Source: Candidatus Krumholzibacteriia bacterium (lineage in GTDB: Bacteria > Krumholzibacteriota > Krumholzibacteriia > JAJRXK01). From it: a stretch of DNA of 64,000 nucleotides. Below the pieces are notes generated by a model. The model searched no databases and had not been told where the DNA came from. It saw only the letters and a program-made list of their open reading frames with translations. This document shows positions 36,191 through 45,018 of the stretch, piece after piece. Position 1 is the first letter of the stretch. Each line of letters opens with the position of its first letter. The stretch is from contig DATFKK010000015.1 in NCBI GenBank assembly GCA_035268685.1, forward strand, positions 1 to 64,000, read 5' to 3'. Made by a program: the position numbers and the translations under genes.

Positions 36191-37699
36191 ATGCAGAACA
36201 TCCGAACGCTCGGCGAGCTCGAACGCACCGATTACCGCCCGTCGGCGGTGAAGGACGAGCTCCGACGCAACGTACTGCGCCGTCTGGGCGAGGGCAGCGA
36301 GCTCTTCCCCGGCGTGGTCGGCTACGACCGGACGGTGATCCCGGAGCTGATCAACGCGCTGCTCAGCCGCCACGACTTCATCCTGTTGGGTCTGCGGGGG
36401 CAGGCGAAGACCCGCCTCGTGCGCGGACTGACGGCCTTCCTCGATCCGCTCGTCCCGGCCGTCGACGGCAGCCCCTTCCACGACGATCCCATGAATCCGG
36501 TCAGTGCCGTGGGCCGCCGGATCGTGGCCGAGGCGGGTCCCGACACCCCCGTGATCTGGGTCACACCCGAGGATCGCTTCGTCGAGAAGCTGGCCACGCC
36601 CGACGTCACGATCGCCGACCTGATCGGAGACATCGATCCGATCAAGGCGGCCAGCGAGGGCCGTCACCTCGACGACGAGGAGATCATCCAGTACGGCATG
36701 GTCCCCCGCGCACACCGCGGTATCTTCGCGATCAACGAGCTGCCCGACCTCGCCCCCCGGATCCAGGTCGGCCTGCTGAACATCATGGAGGAGAAAGACG
36801 TCCAGATCCGCGGCTTCCCGGTGCGCCTGCCGATCGACGTGCAGATGGTCTTCACCGCGAACCCAGAGGACTACACCAACCGCGGTTCGATCATCACGCC
36901 GCTGAAGGATCGCATCGACAGCCAGATCCACACGCACTACCCGCTCGTCCTCTCGCAGGCGATGCAGATCACCGAACAGGAGAGCTGGAAGGACCGGGAC
37001 CTGGAGGTGCACATCCCCTCCTTCCTGCGCCGTGTGGTCGACGAGGTGGTCTTCCTGGCCCGTGAGAGCGAGTTCGTGGACCACGCCAGTGGCGTGAGCG
37101 CCCGCGCGTCGATCAGCGCCTACGAGAACCTGATCAGCAACGTGGAGCGTCGCGTGGCCGAACACGGCCCGGACGCCGCCACGGTGCGCGTCTGCGACCT
37201 CGACTCGATGATCCCGGCCCTGGTGGGGAAGATGGAGCTGGCCTACGAGGGCGAACAGGAGGGGGCCGTCACCATCTGCCGGAATCTCATCGGCAAGGCG
37301 GTGCAGCGGGCCTTCGTCGACGTCTTCCCCGATCCGACCGCACGGAGCGGTCGACGCGAACGCACGGCGCTCGACGACGACACCTCGTCGCACGGCTCCG
37401 AGCTGGACACGTCGATCTACGGCAGTGTCACCGGCCACTTCAGTGGAGGGACACGAGTCCGGCTCGGAGATCGGATGAGCGAGTCCGAGTACCGGGAAGC
37501 CCTCGACGCGGTCCCGGGCCTGGAGGAGCTCGTCCGTCAGCACGTCGACGACGTCGACGAACGCGATGTCCACCCGGCCATGGAGATGGTGCTCGAGGGT
37601 CTCTTCCAGAGCAGCTTCGTGGCCAAGGAGAACCTGGACCGCAACACCTTCTACTCGGACATGCTCCTGCGCATGATGCAGGGCATGGGCAACGACTGA
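36191..37699 (+). CDS. MoxR/magnesium-chelatase-type AAA+ ATPase
   Basis: A 502-residue AAA+ ATPase. Walker A variant 'LLGLRGQAKTRLV' (~65-77), Walker B/sensor region 'GIFAINELPDLAPRIQVGLLNIMEEK' (~183-208; acidic pair replaced by NE), sensor 1 'MVFTANPEDYTNRG'. Such ATPases partner with VWA proteins as metal-insertion or protein-remodelling chaperones, and a VWA gene follows 8 bp downstream. The C-terminal ~130 residues are not recognised. The start follows a TATACC-like -10 box. Confidence 0.88.
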   Translation: MQNIRTLGELERTDYRPSAVKDELRRNVLRRLGEGSELFPGVVGYDRTVIPELINALLSRHDFILLGLRGQAKTRLVRGLTAFLDPLVPAVDGSPFHDDPMNPVSAVGRRIVAEAGPDTPVIWVTPEDRFVEKLATPDVTIADLIGDIDPIKAASEGRHLDDEEIIQYGMVPRAHRGIFAINELPDLAPRIQVGLLNIMEEKDVQIRGFPVRLPIDVQMVFTANPEDYTNRGSIITPLKDRIDSQIHTHYPLVLSQAMQITEQESWKDRDLEVHIPSFLRRVVDEVVFLARESEFVDHASGVSARASISAYENLISNVERRVAEHGPDAATVRVCDLDSMIPALVGKMELAYEGEQEGAVTICRNLIGKAVQRAFVDVFPDPTARSGRRERTALDDDTSSHGSELDTSIYGSVTGHFSGGTRVRLGDRMSESEYREALDAVPGLEELVRQHVDDVDERDVHPAMEMVLEGLFQSSFVAKENLDRNTFYSDMLLRMMQGMGND

Positions 37700-37707
37700 G
37701 GACCCGC

Positions 37708-38802
37708 GTGCTCTACGAGTACTTCGAATGGGATCCCGAACTGTGGAAGGACCTGGTCTCCTTCGACCAGATGAGGAAGTTCTTCCACTACCTCGTCACC
37801 GTCACCGCGGGCGACGTCGACGAAGCCCTGCGAATCATGGAACGGTTGCAGCAACAGGGCTACCTCCCGCAGGACGTCGACCTGCAACAGTTCCGTCGTG
37901 ATCTCGAGGGGCGCGAGGAGATCCGCGCCAACGACGAGGGTGGCTTCGACCTGACGGCGCGTGGCGAACGCGTACTGCGCCGCACGGCGCTCGAACAGAT
38001 GTTCGGCCGACTGCGCAAGCGCGGCGGCGGCGACCACCGGCTGCCGCAGGAAGGCCGCGGCGGGGAGGCCACGAGCGAGACCCGTGAGTGGCGTTTCGGA
38101 GACGAGGTCAGCAAGATCGACTTCCGACGCAGCTACCAGAACGCCCTGCGCCGGGCCGGCCTGCAGAACCTGCACCTGAGCGAGCAGGACCTCGAGGTGC
38201 ACGACACCGAGCACCTCACCAACTGTGCCACCGTTCTACTGCTCGACATCAGCCACTCCATGATCCTCTACGGCGAGGACCGGATCACGCCCGCGAAGCA
38301 GGTCGCCCTGGGGCTGGTCGAACTGATCCGGACGAAGTTCCCGAAGGACTCGATCGACGTGGTCCTCTTCGGCAACGAGGCCTTCCCGGTGTCGATCGAG
38401 GAGCTGCCCTACGTGCAGGTCGGACCCTTCCACACCAACACGCGTGCCGCGCTGCAGGCGGCACGCAAGATCCTGCGGCGGCGAAAGCACAGCAACAAGC
38501 AGGTGATCCTGATCACCGACGGCAAACCCACGGTGATCGCCGACGAAGAAGGGGTGATCTACCGCAACACCTTCGGCCTCGACCCGAAGATCGTGAACAA
38601 GACCCTCGACGAGGCCGTGGCGCTGCGCAAGGAACGCATCCCGATCACCACGTTCATGATCGCCAGCGATCTCTACCTGCAGCAGTTCGTGCACCGGCTC
38701 ACCGAGTTGAACCACGGCAAGGCCTACTTCAGCGAAGCCGGGAACCTGGGCGAGTTCGTGCTCGTGGACTTCGTCCGCAACCGGCGCGGGCGGATGCGTT
38801 GA
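37708..38802 (+). CDS. VWA-domain protein, partner of MoxR ATPase
   Basis: A 364-residue protein with a C-terminal von Willebrand A domain (~175-355). The metal-binding MIDAS is 'LLDISHSMILYG' (DxSxS, ~178-186) with 'VILITDGKPT' as a later strand. The N-terminal half is helical with an Arg/Gly-rich middle. With the upstream AAA+ protein it forms a MoxR-VWA pair. Start GTG 37708. Cytoplasmic; the client protein is unknown. Confidence 0.88.
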   Translation: MLYEYFEWDPELWKDLVSFDQMRKFFHYLVTVTAGDVDEALRIMERLQQQGYLPQDVDLQQFRRDLEGREEIRANDEGGFDLTARGERVLRRTALEQMFGRLRKRGGGDHRLPQEGRGGEATSETREWRFGDEVSKIDFRRSYQNALRRAGLQNLHLSEQDLEVHDTEHLTNCATVLLLDISHSMILYGEDRITPAKQVALGLVELIRTKFPKDSIDVVLFGNEAFPVSIEELPYVQVGPFHTNTRAALQAARKILRRRKHSNKQVILITDGKPTVIADEEGVIYRNTFGLDPKIVNKTLDEAVALRKERIPITTFMIASDLYLQQFVHRLTELNHGKAYFSEAGNLGEFVLVDFVRNRRGRMR

Positions 38803-38818
38803 GCTCCGCGACGCGGCG

Positions 38819-39106
38819 TCAGACGCCCTCGACCACGATCATCCGGGACTCGGCGACCGCCTGTCGTAGCGCCTTGGCCTCGCGGTAGTCCTCCGACGAC
38901 CACCAGGCCTTGGCCCTCTCGTAGGTGGGGAACTCCAGCACCACCACCCGCTGCGGTTCCCAGGCTCCCTCGAGCGGCTCCGATCGCCCACCACGCACCA
39001 CGTAGCGACCGTCGTAGCGTTCGACACTCTCGGCAGCCATGGCTTTGTAGTCCTCGTAGCGCTCGGGATTGCTGACGGCGATGTCGACGATCACGTAGGC
39101 ACTCAC
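38819..39106 (-). CDS. DUF1330 family protein
   Basis: A 95-residue ferredoxin-fold small protein with typical DUF1330 signatures 'YVIVDIAVSNPERYEDYK', 'RYVVRGGRSEPLEG' and 'YERAKAWWSSEDYREAKALR'. Biochemical function of the family is unknown; it belongs to the dimeric alpha/beta barrel superfamily. Start GTG overlaps the upstream hydrolase stop (GTGA). Confidence 0.9.
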   Translation of the reverse strand: MSAYVIVDIAVSNPERYEDYKAMAAESVERYDGRYVVRGGRSEPLEGAWEPQRVVVLEFPTYERAKAWWSSEDYREAKALRQAVAESRMIVVEGV

Positions 39107-39966
39107 GGCGTTCCTCCCCGCAGGTGGCGGTCGAACCAATCGAGCGTGGCTCCGAACACACGGTCGAGATGCGGCGTGCTCCCCTCGTAGGGATGCACGG
39201 CGCCGAAGGTGTGCGTGCCGCCCTCGACCTCGACCAGTTCGCACCCCTGTTCGGGCGTGCGACCGGCACGCAGCAGACGAGCTTCGTCGAGTGGCACGGC
39301 CATGTCGCGCGTTCCGTGCAGGATCAGGTGCGGCACCTCCATGCGCTCGGCGCACAGGGCGGGCTCGACGCGGCCGGCGTGCTCGCGGGCGTCGACCACG
39401 TAGTCCCACGACATGGTCATGCGCTGGCCGGTGCGGGCGTTGGTGAACTCCATCACCCCATCCTCCTCCCAGCGCTCGAGCTGCCCCTCGGTGTAGCGAA
39501 GGGCGCGGCCGACACCACTCCAGGTCACGACCGCGCCGACCTCCTCCGGACGCTCCGAAGCCACGGCCATGACCGGGATCGACCCGCGGCTGTGCCCGAG
39601 CAGTCCGGCTCTCGCCGTGCGCGCTCCGGGATCGATCGGTGCCTCCGTCCGCGCCCACTCGAGCACCTGCTCGAGATCCGCGACCTCGCGGGTCAGGGTG
39701 TTGCGCTCGAAGAGGTCGAGTCGGGAGAACTGTTCGGGGTCGTCTCCGATCCCGTTCATCGAGAAGTCGAGAACGATCGACGCGAAGCCGGCCGCGGCCA
39801 GTCGCTCGCCGAGGTCGGGAAAGAATCCCCAGCGCTTGAATCCCTTGAAGCCGTGGGCGACGATGACGATCGCACGCGGCGGCCGCTCCGGATCGACCCG
39901 AAGGTCGAGACGCAGGGGGAGGTCGTCGGGAGTCCTGAGTTCGATGGTCTCGAGTCGCGTGGCCAT
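39103..39966 (-). CDS. Alpha/beta hydrolase (dienelactone hydrolase-like)
   Basis: A 287-residue alpha/beta hydrolase. 'VIVAHGFKGFKRWGFFPD' carries the oxyanion HGF motif, the nucleophile elbow is 'LLGHSRGSIPVMAVA' (Ser ~121), the acid lies in 'LILHGTRDMAVP' and the catalytic His in 'GGTHTFGAVHP'. Likely a cytoplasmic esterase or acylaminoacyl-peptidase-like enzyme. Start ATG at 39966. Co-transcribed with the DUF1330 gene. Confidence 0.88.
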   Translation of the reverse strand: MATRLETIELRTPDDLPLRLDLRVDPERPPRAIVIVAHGFKGFKRWGFFPDLGERLAAAGFASIVLDFSMNGIGDDPEQFSRLDLFERNTLTREVADLEQVLEWARTEAPIDPGARTARAGLLGHSRGSIPVMAVASERPEEVGAVVTWSGVGRALRYTEGQLERWEEDGVMEFTNARTGQRMTMSWDYVVDAREHAGRVEPALCAERMEVPHLILHGTRDMAVPLDEARLLRAGRTPEQGCELVEVEGGTHTFGAVHPYEGSTPHLDRVFGATLDWFDRHLRGGTP

Positions 39967-40006
39967 GATGCACCCGCTGCCGTGGCGACGAAGCGATGGA
40001 GCTCGC

Positions 40007-40696
40007 ATGACGAGAACGCGCGTGGAAGCCGTCGTCTTCGACCTCGACGGAACGCTCGTCGATTCCGGGACCGCGGTGATCGGAGCGGTCGCCACGGGAA
40101 TCCGTGAAGTGGCGGAACGGCACGGGCACGGAAGGATCGACGTGGATCCGTCGGTGCTGCGTGCCGCGCTCGGACGACCCGCGCGCGAATACTTCCGCAC
40201 GGTCCTGCCGCGGAAGCTAGTGGATCTGGCCGACGAGGTCAAAGAGGTGGCGACCCGACACGAAGTCGATGCGCTGCGCGAAGGCCACGGGCGCACCTTC
40301 GACGCGGTCCTTCCCACTCTCGATGCCCTTCGCAGCTCTGGACGTCGTCTGGCCTGCGTCAGCAACGCCCAGGCTCCCTACTTCCGTGCCGCCCTGGACC
40401 ACCTGGGACTCGGATCCCGCTTCGCGTTCACCGAGTGTCAGGAGGAGCTCCCGGCGGGCGCGGACCCACCCTTCAAGGTGGCGATGTTGCGTCGTGCCCT
40501 GGCAGCACTGGACGTCGCTCCGGCCCGGGCGGTGATGGTCGGGGACCGCGAGGAGGATCTCGTCTCCGGGCGGACCGTCGGATGCCGGACGATCGGAGCC
40601 GTCTACGGTTTCGGCGAACCGGACGAGTTCGTCGACGCGGACGCCACGGTGGAACGCTTCGCCGCACTCGTGGACGTGATCGACGCCTTCGAATGA
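40007..40696 (+). CDS. HAD-family hydrolase (phosphoglycolate phosphatase-like)
   Basis: A 229-residue HAD phosphatase with motif I 'VVFDLDGTLVDS' (nucleophile Asp ~11), motif II 'LACVSNAQAPY', motif III Lys in 'PPFKVAMLRRAL' and motif IV 'VMVGDREEDLVSG'. The cap between motifs I and II is the alpha-helical type of Gph/PGP enzymes. Start ATG 40007 has GGAG. Substrate uncertain. Divergent from the hydrolase at 39966. Confidence 0.9.
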   Translation: MTRTRVEAVVFDLDGTLVDSGTAVIGAVATGIREVAERHGHGRIDVDPSVLRAALGRPAREYFRTVLPRKLVDLADEVKEVATRHEVDALREGHGRTFDAVLPTLDALRSSGRRLACVSNAQAPYFRAALDHLGLGSRFAFTECQEELPAGADPPFKVAMLRRALAALDVAPARAVMVGDREEDLVSGRTVGCRTIGAVYGFGEPDEFVDADATVERFAALVDVIDAFE

Positions 40697-40702
40697 GGGA
40701 GG

Positions 40703-41902
40703 TCAGCCCACGGCTGCGGCCAGCGCCCGCCGCACCGCATCGACCTCTGCGGCCGGAAAACCTCCGCGTGCGTGATCCGGGCGGCCTCCCCCGCGCCCCC
40801 CGACGGGGGTGAGCACCTCGCGTAGCACCGTCGACGCGTCGATCTCGAGGTCGTCGCTCCGCGCCACCGTGAGCGCACCCCGATCGCCGTCGACGGTGAT
40901 CAGTCCGACGAAGGTCCCTTCGTGCTTCGTCAACAGCCGCACCGCCGTGGGCACCGCCAGGGCCTCGTCCTCGTCGAGCTCCCGGATCACCGCGCGCACG
41001 CCCGAGTCCTGCGGCTCGGTCCCGGCCCACCACCGCTCGCACCGCGCCGCCACGAGCTCCCGCGCAAGGGCCTCCAGCCGGCGCAGGCGCTCCTTCGACG
41101 TGCGCATCAGCTTCTCCACCGTGGCGTCGACGAACTCGGCTCCGGTGGTCAGGCGCAGCGCCACGGCATCGAGCCAGCGCTGCCGCTCGCGGCGATGGTG
41201 CAGCGCCCGGTCGCCGCACCAGAAGTTCACGCGCGTGCCGCCCTTGATCTTGTCGGTACCGGTGATCACCACCAGCCCGACCTCGGCCGTGTTCGCGACG
41301 TGCGTACCTCCGCACGGACAACGGTCGACACCCTCGACCTCGACCACCCGGATCGGTCCCGATCGCTTCGAGATCTTGCGCGGACCCATGGCCGCCACTT
41401 CGTCGTGTGAGAGCTGATGCACGTGCACCGGCCGGGCGTCCCACAGGAAGTGGTTGGTGGCGTCCTCGATCTCGTCGAGCTGCGTGTCGGTGAGGGAGTC
41501 GGTGGCCAGGTCCAGGGTGTTGCCGCTCTCGCCCAGGCGGGAACTGACCGTCTGCAGTCCCAGACGGGTGAAGAACACCGCACTGAGGACGTGCTGACCG
41601 CTGTGCTGCTGGCGGTGGTGCGCGCGGCGCTCCGCGTCGATCGTCGCGTGCACCGTCGACCCGGCCGTCGGCGCCGGGCCCTCGACCACGTGGACGATCG
41701 TCCCGTCGTCTCCTTCGACCACGTCGACGACCCGAGCGTCGCCCAGGGTTCCGGTGTCATGCATCTGTCCGCCGCTGGTCGGGTAGAAGAACGATGCGTC
41801 GAGCACGACGTGGCTGAGCCCTCCCTGTCCGGAGACGACGTCGCGCACGACGGCGTCGAATTCGGTGCGGTAGGCGTCGTCGTAGTACAGGCGTCGGGTC
41901 AT
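40703..41902 (-). CDS. Alanyl-tRNA editing protein (AlaX type) with DHHA1 domain
   Basis: A 399-residue free-standing editing enzyme that removes wrongly attached amino acids (Ser/Gly) from tRNA-Ala. Editing-site zinc ligands: 'QQHSGQHVLS' (His100, His104) and 'RCPCGGTHV' (Cys/His). The N-terminal 'FYPTSGGQMHDTG' is the usual AlaRS-like beta barrel; the C-terminal ~130 residues fit a DHHA1 domain ('GGRGGGRPDHARGG'). Start ATG 41902 follows GGAGTGCCC. This is the long AlaX form. Confidence 0.9.
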   Translation of the reverse strand: MTRRLYYDDAYRTEFDAVVRDVVSGQGGLSHVVLDASFFYPTSGGQMHDTGTLGDARVVDVVEGDDGTIVHVVEGPAPTAGSTVHATIDAERRAHHRQQHSGQHVLSAVFFTRLGLQTVSSRLGESGNTLDLATDSLTDTQLDEIEDATNHFLWDARPVHVHQLSHDEVAAMGPRKISKRSGPIRVVEVEGVDRCPCGGTHVANTAEVGLVVITGTDKIKGGTRVNFWCGDRALHHRRERQRWLDAVALRLTTGAEFVDATVEKLMRTSKERLRRLEALARELVAARCERWWAGTEPQDSGVRAVIRELDEDEALAVPTAVRLLTKHEGTFVGLITVDGDRGALTVARSDDLEIDASTVLREVLTPVGGRGGGRPDHARGGFPAAEVDAVRRALAAAVG

Positions 41903-42019
41903 CGGGCACTCCGGGTCCGGGGCGACGGTCGACCGGTCAGGGTAAGCGCTCGGCCGCACACACGAAACCCCCGCACGCTCGCGCGCACGGGGGCTCCGCG
42001 CTCTCCGCTCGTGGAGGGG

Positions 42020-42670
42020 TCAGCGATCCTCGAGGCGCTCCAGCCGTCGTTGCAGACGTTCGAGTTCCCGCTCGAGCACGCGGATCTCGTCGCGGATCGC
42101 GTCGGCCGAGTCGTCGGAGCGACCGGCCTCGCGCTCGTCGCGACGATCATAGCGATCGAGGTGGTCCCGGCCACCGCGACGCTCGTGACGCTCGACGTCC
42201 CGCAGCGCCCGCTCGACCTGCCGTTCGACCCGCCGGCTGATGCGCTCGGCCATGCGGCCCAGGTGCTCGAAGTCCTGATCGTCGAGGTGCTCGAGCCGTT
42301 CCTCGAGGCGACGGGCGAATCGTTCCATGTTCTCTTCGAAGCGCTCGGCGTCGAAGTGGGTGGGGGCGCCGTCATCGCCGTGGACCCAGACCCGGGAGCG
42401 TCCGTCGACCTCGACATCGATGTCGAGGTCCAGGTCCTCGAGCATCCGGATCACGTCCTCGGCGATCCCGGTTCCGAGCTCGCCCATGTCCTCGGCCAGA
42501 CGTTCGATCTCGCGGGTGTCGACCTCGTGCACCACGCGGCCGTCGTCGCCGAGGATCACGATCCGGTCGCCGCCCGTGGCGGGCGTGTCCATCCCGGCGA
42601 GGAGGGCGACCGCGCCGATCACGAGCAGCGCGACTCCCACGGCGGCGTTGGCGTTGCGACGGATTCTCAT
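42020..42670 (-). CDS. Membrane-anchored coiled-coil protein
   Basis: A 216-residue protein with one N-terminal membrane segment ('AVGVALLVIGAVALLAGM', ~11-28) and long, highly charged helices rich in Glu/Arg heptads ('RIRVLERELERLQRRLERLED'-type end). An acidic middle 'LDLDIDVEVDGRSRVWVHGDD' separates helices. No catalytic motif. Unknown function; could be a periplasmic structural or regulatory coiled coil. Start ATG follows GGGGAGGTCC. Confidence 0.7.
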   Translation of the reverse strand: MRIRRNANAAVGVALLVIGAVALLAGMDTPATGGDRIVILGDDGRVVHEVDTREIERLAEDMGELGTGIAEDVIRMLEDLDLDIDVEVDGRSRVWVHGDDGAPTHFDAERFEENMERFARRLEERLEHLDDQDFEHLGRMAERISRRVERQVERALRDVERHERRGGRDHLDRYDRRDEREAGRSDDSADAIRDEIRVLERELERLQRRLERLEDR

Positions 42671-42810
42671 GGGCGGACCTCCCCGGTGTGGGCGCGGACA
42701 CCACGGCGGCACCGCGCAGTTCGTGGACGGGACTACGGGCGCGGGCGGAGAAGGTTACAGGGAAGCTGCGGAGAATCTCGCCGCCGGAGCCCCCGGGGCA
42801 CCGCACCGCC

Positions 42811-43953
42811 TCAGACCACGGCGTCGCGTCGCTCGATCTCGGGCGACAGTCCCGCGACGATCTCGTAGTGGATGGTCTGGGCCCACTCGCCGAGCTGCTC
42901 CGCGGTGAGTTCCTCGTCCCCCTGGCACCCGAGCAGGACCACCTCGTCGCCGTCGCGGGGATCGTCGAGATGGGACACGTCGACCATGATCAGATTCATG
43001 CACACCCGCCCGCGAACCGGGCAGCGGCGACCCTCGACGAGCACGTACGCCCGGCCGCTCATGGTGCGGCGGTAGCCGTCGGCGTAGCCCACCGGAACGA
43101 TGGCGATCCGGGCGTCGACCTCGACCTTGTGCGTGCACCCGTAGCCGATGAAGCCACCGGCCGGAACGGTCTTGATCTCGGTCAGGACGCTCTTCCAGGT
43201 GAGAGCGGATTCGAGGACCAGGCCGGCGGCGCCCTGTTCCCGCGCGCTGATCAGGGTCTCGCGGCTGGGCCAGTAGCCGTAGGCCGCGATCCCCGGGCGG
43301 ACCATGTCGTAGTGCGTCTCCGGGAACAGGATCGCAGCCGCGCTCGACCCGATGTGACGCACGCGTGGCTCGAGGCCCATGTCGCACGCCAGGTCCGACG
43401 CAGCGTCGAAACGCGCGATCTGACTGCGAGCGAAGTCGTGGCGGGTGGTGTCCTCGATGTTGGCGAAGTGACTGTGCAGGCCCACGAACTCGAGACCGGA
43501 CTCCCCCCGGATCCGTTCGAGGCAGCTACGGAGCCCGTCCAGGTCCATGCCCTGCCGGTGCGTGCCGGTCTCGACCTTGAGGTGGAGCATCGCGGGCCGT
43601 CCCGCGGCGGCCGCGGCAGCGACCGCGGCATCCAGACGCCCCGGCACGCTGAGGGTGAGATGGACACCCCGGCGGACGAGTTCGGCCAGCGACTCGGTGT
43701 CCCAGGGACCCACCATCAGGACGGTGTGGTCGAGGCGCAGGTCGAGAACGCGAAATGCCTCGTGGGGCGCGTGGACGCAGATCCAGTCGGCACCACCCGA
43801 GACGAAGGCCCGCGCGGCACGCTCCAGGCCGTGCCCGTAGCCATTGCTCTTCACCACCGGGGCGAGCAGGACGTCGGGCCCGATCCGACGACGAAAGGCC
43901 GCTGCGTTGGCGGCCAACCGCGACGCGTCGACCTCGATCCACTGGTTGCTCAT
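42811..43953 (-). CDS. alr: Alanine racemase
   Basis: A 380-residue PLP enzyme that makes D-alanine for peptidoglycan. The Schiff-base lysine is K35 in 'LLAPVVKSNGYGHGLERAA', 'HSHFANIED' and 'VRPGIAAYGYWPS' follow, and the catalytic Tyr region 'FIGYGCTHKV...VPVGYADGYRR' lies in the C-terminal beta domain. Full length. It starts 7 bp after the tandem-Fur stop and is probably co-transcribed with it. Confidence 0.94.
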   Translation of the reverse strand: MSNQWIEVDASRLAANAAAFRRRIGPDVLLAPVVKSNGYGHGLERAARAFVSGGADWICVHAPHEAFRVLDLRLDHTVLMVGPWDTESLAELVRRGVHLTLSVPGRLDAAVAAAAAAGRPAMLHLKVETGTHRQGMDLDGLRSCLERIRGESGLEFVGLHSHFANIEDTTRHDFARSQIARFDAASDLACDMGLEPRVRHIGSSAAAILFPETHYDMVRPGIAAYGYWPSRETLISAREQGAAGLVLESALTWKSVLTEIKTVPAGGFIGYGCTHKVEVDARIAIVPVGYADGYRRTMSGRAYVLVEGRRCPVRGRVCMNLIMVDVSHLDDPRDGDEVVLLGCQGDEELTAEQLGEWAQTIHYEIVAGLSPEIERRDAVV

Positions 43954-43960
43954 GACCGCT

Positions 43961-44899
43961 TCAACCCGAGGCCGGGCGGGACACGCCGAACAGGTCCTGA
44001 CGGTGGCGGACCAGCGCGAAACCGTGCGCACGGGCGATCTCGTCCTGCCGGCGTTCCATGGCCTCGTCGCGGAACTCCTTCACGTCGCCCGTCTGCTCGT
44101 CGATGAAGTGGTCGTGGTGCTGCTCGTCACGGGGCTCGAACCGCGTGAGACCGTCGCCGAAGTGGCGACAGGCCGCGAGCCCCGAGTCGACCAACAGCTT
44201 GAGCGTACGGTACACCGTGGCGTAGCCGATCGAGGAGTCCCGCGTCTTCACACGGCCCAGCAGATCCTCGACGCTCACGTGGTCCTCGACACCGGCGAAG
44301 AGCTCGGCGATGAGATCGCGCTGCTTCGTGTACTTGAGGCCCTCGCGGTTCAGGTACGTCCGGAACGCCGCGGGAAGGTCCGGCGCCACGTCGTCGGGCG
44401 GGGAGGGCCGCAGTTCGTCGACGATCGCCCGGCCGTGCTCCTCCAGGCAGGCGGGGCACACCCCGAAGAGTTCGTGGCGATGGTGCGTGAGCCGGTAGCC
44501 GAGGTCTTCGGCCACCTGCTCCTGCCGCCGCTCGATGAACTCGTCGTGGAACTCCACGATGGTCTGGCAGACCAGGCAGATCAGGTGGTCGTGGTGGTCC
44601 TCGTCGAGCGGTTCGTAACGCGCGAAGCCCTCGCCGAAGTTCCGCAGCGATGCCATCCCGCCGTCGACCAGCAGCTTCAGCGTGCGGTAGACCGTGGCGT
44701 ATCCGATCGAGGAATCGCGCTCGCGCACCCGCAGGAGCAGGTCCTCGACACTGACGTGGTCCTCGACCCGAGCGAACTCGGCCGCGATCAGCTCGCGCTG
44801 GCGCGTGGTCTTCATGCCCTCGCGCGAGAGGTAGTCGCGGAACGCGGCCACGAGCGCTTCGCTGCGCGGATCCTGGGCTTCGGGCTGCACTCGGTTCAC
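43961..44899 (-). CDS. Tandem fusion of two Fur-family regulators
   Basis: A ~312-residue protein made of two consecutive Fur domains (~12-162 and ~175-312). Both have the winged helix with the identical recognition segment 'DSSIGYATVYRTLKLLVD' (62-79 and 221-238) and the metal-site 'HHDH'. Copy 1 keeps both structural zinc Cys pairs (C108/C111, C148/C151). Copy 2 has lost them ('DHFIDEQTGD', 'FGVSRPASG'). Fur proteins normally work as dimers of ~140-residue chains, so this may be a single-chain dimer. Start GTG 44899 is likely but lacks an SD; GTG 44890 is an alternative. Confidence 0.85.
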   Translation of the reverse strand: MNRVQPEAQDPRSEALVAAFRDYLSREGMKTTRQRELIAAEFARVEDHVSVEDLLLRVRERDSSIGYATVYRTLKLLVDGGMASLRNFGEGFARYEPLDEDHHDHLICLVCQTIVEFHDEFIERRQEQVAEDLGYRLTHHRHELFGVCPACLEEHGRAIVDELRPSPPDDVAPDLPAAFRTYLNREGLKYTKQRDLIAELFAGVEDHVSVEDLLGRVKTRDSSIGYATVYRTLKLLVDSGLAACRHFGDGLTRFEPRDEQHHDHFIDEQTGDVKEFRDEAMERRQDEIARAHGFALVRHRQDLFGVSRPASG

Positions 44900-44940
44900 G
44901 GCGTCGACGCGGGGCTGGGGAATCGTCGGCCCAGAGTGGG

Positions 44941-44970
44941 CCCGCTCGCGGGAGGTGTCAAGCGAGCGGG
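44941..44970 (-). promoter_or_regulatory. Hairpin in fur leader, alternative to the terminator
   Basis: CCCGCTCG pairs with CGAGCGGG across a 14-base loop. It shares GGG (44968-44970) with the hairpin at 44967-45002, so the two stems compete in part. A perfect TTGACA (44956-44961, minus strand) lies in the loop and could be a -35 for the Fur gene, but the matching -10 (CACTCT) is poor. Confidence 0.35.
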
Positions 44971-45002
44971 AGCGGAGGGCACCTCGAGTCCCTCCGCTCC
45001 CG
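44967..45002 (-). terminator. Terminator after the glycine-rich lipoprotein
   Basis: A perfect 12-bp stem (GGGAGCGGAGGG / CCCTCCGCTCCC, extendable by one C-G pair) with a ten-base loop lies 17 bp downstream of the lipoprotein stop at 45019 and upstream of the Fur gene. Confidence 0.7.
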
Positions 45003-45018
45003 TGTCGGGAATCGCCGG

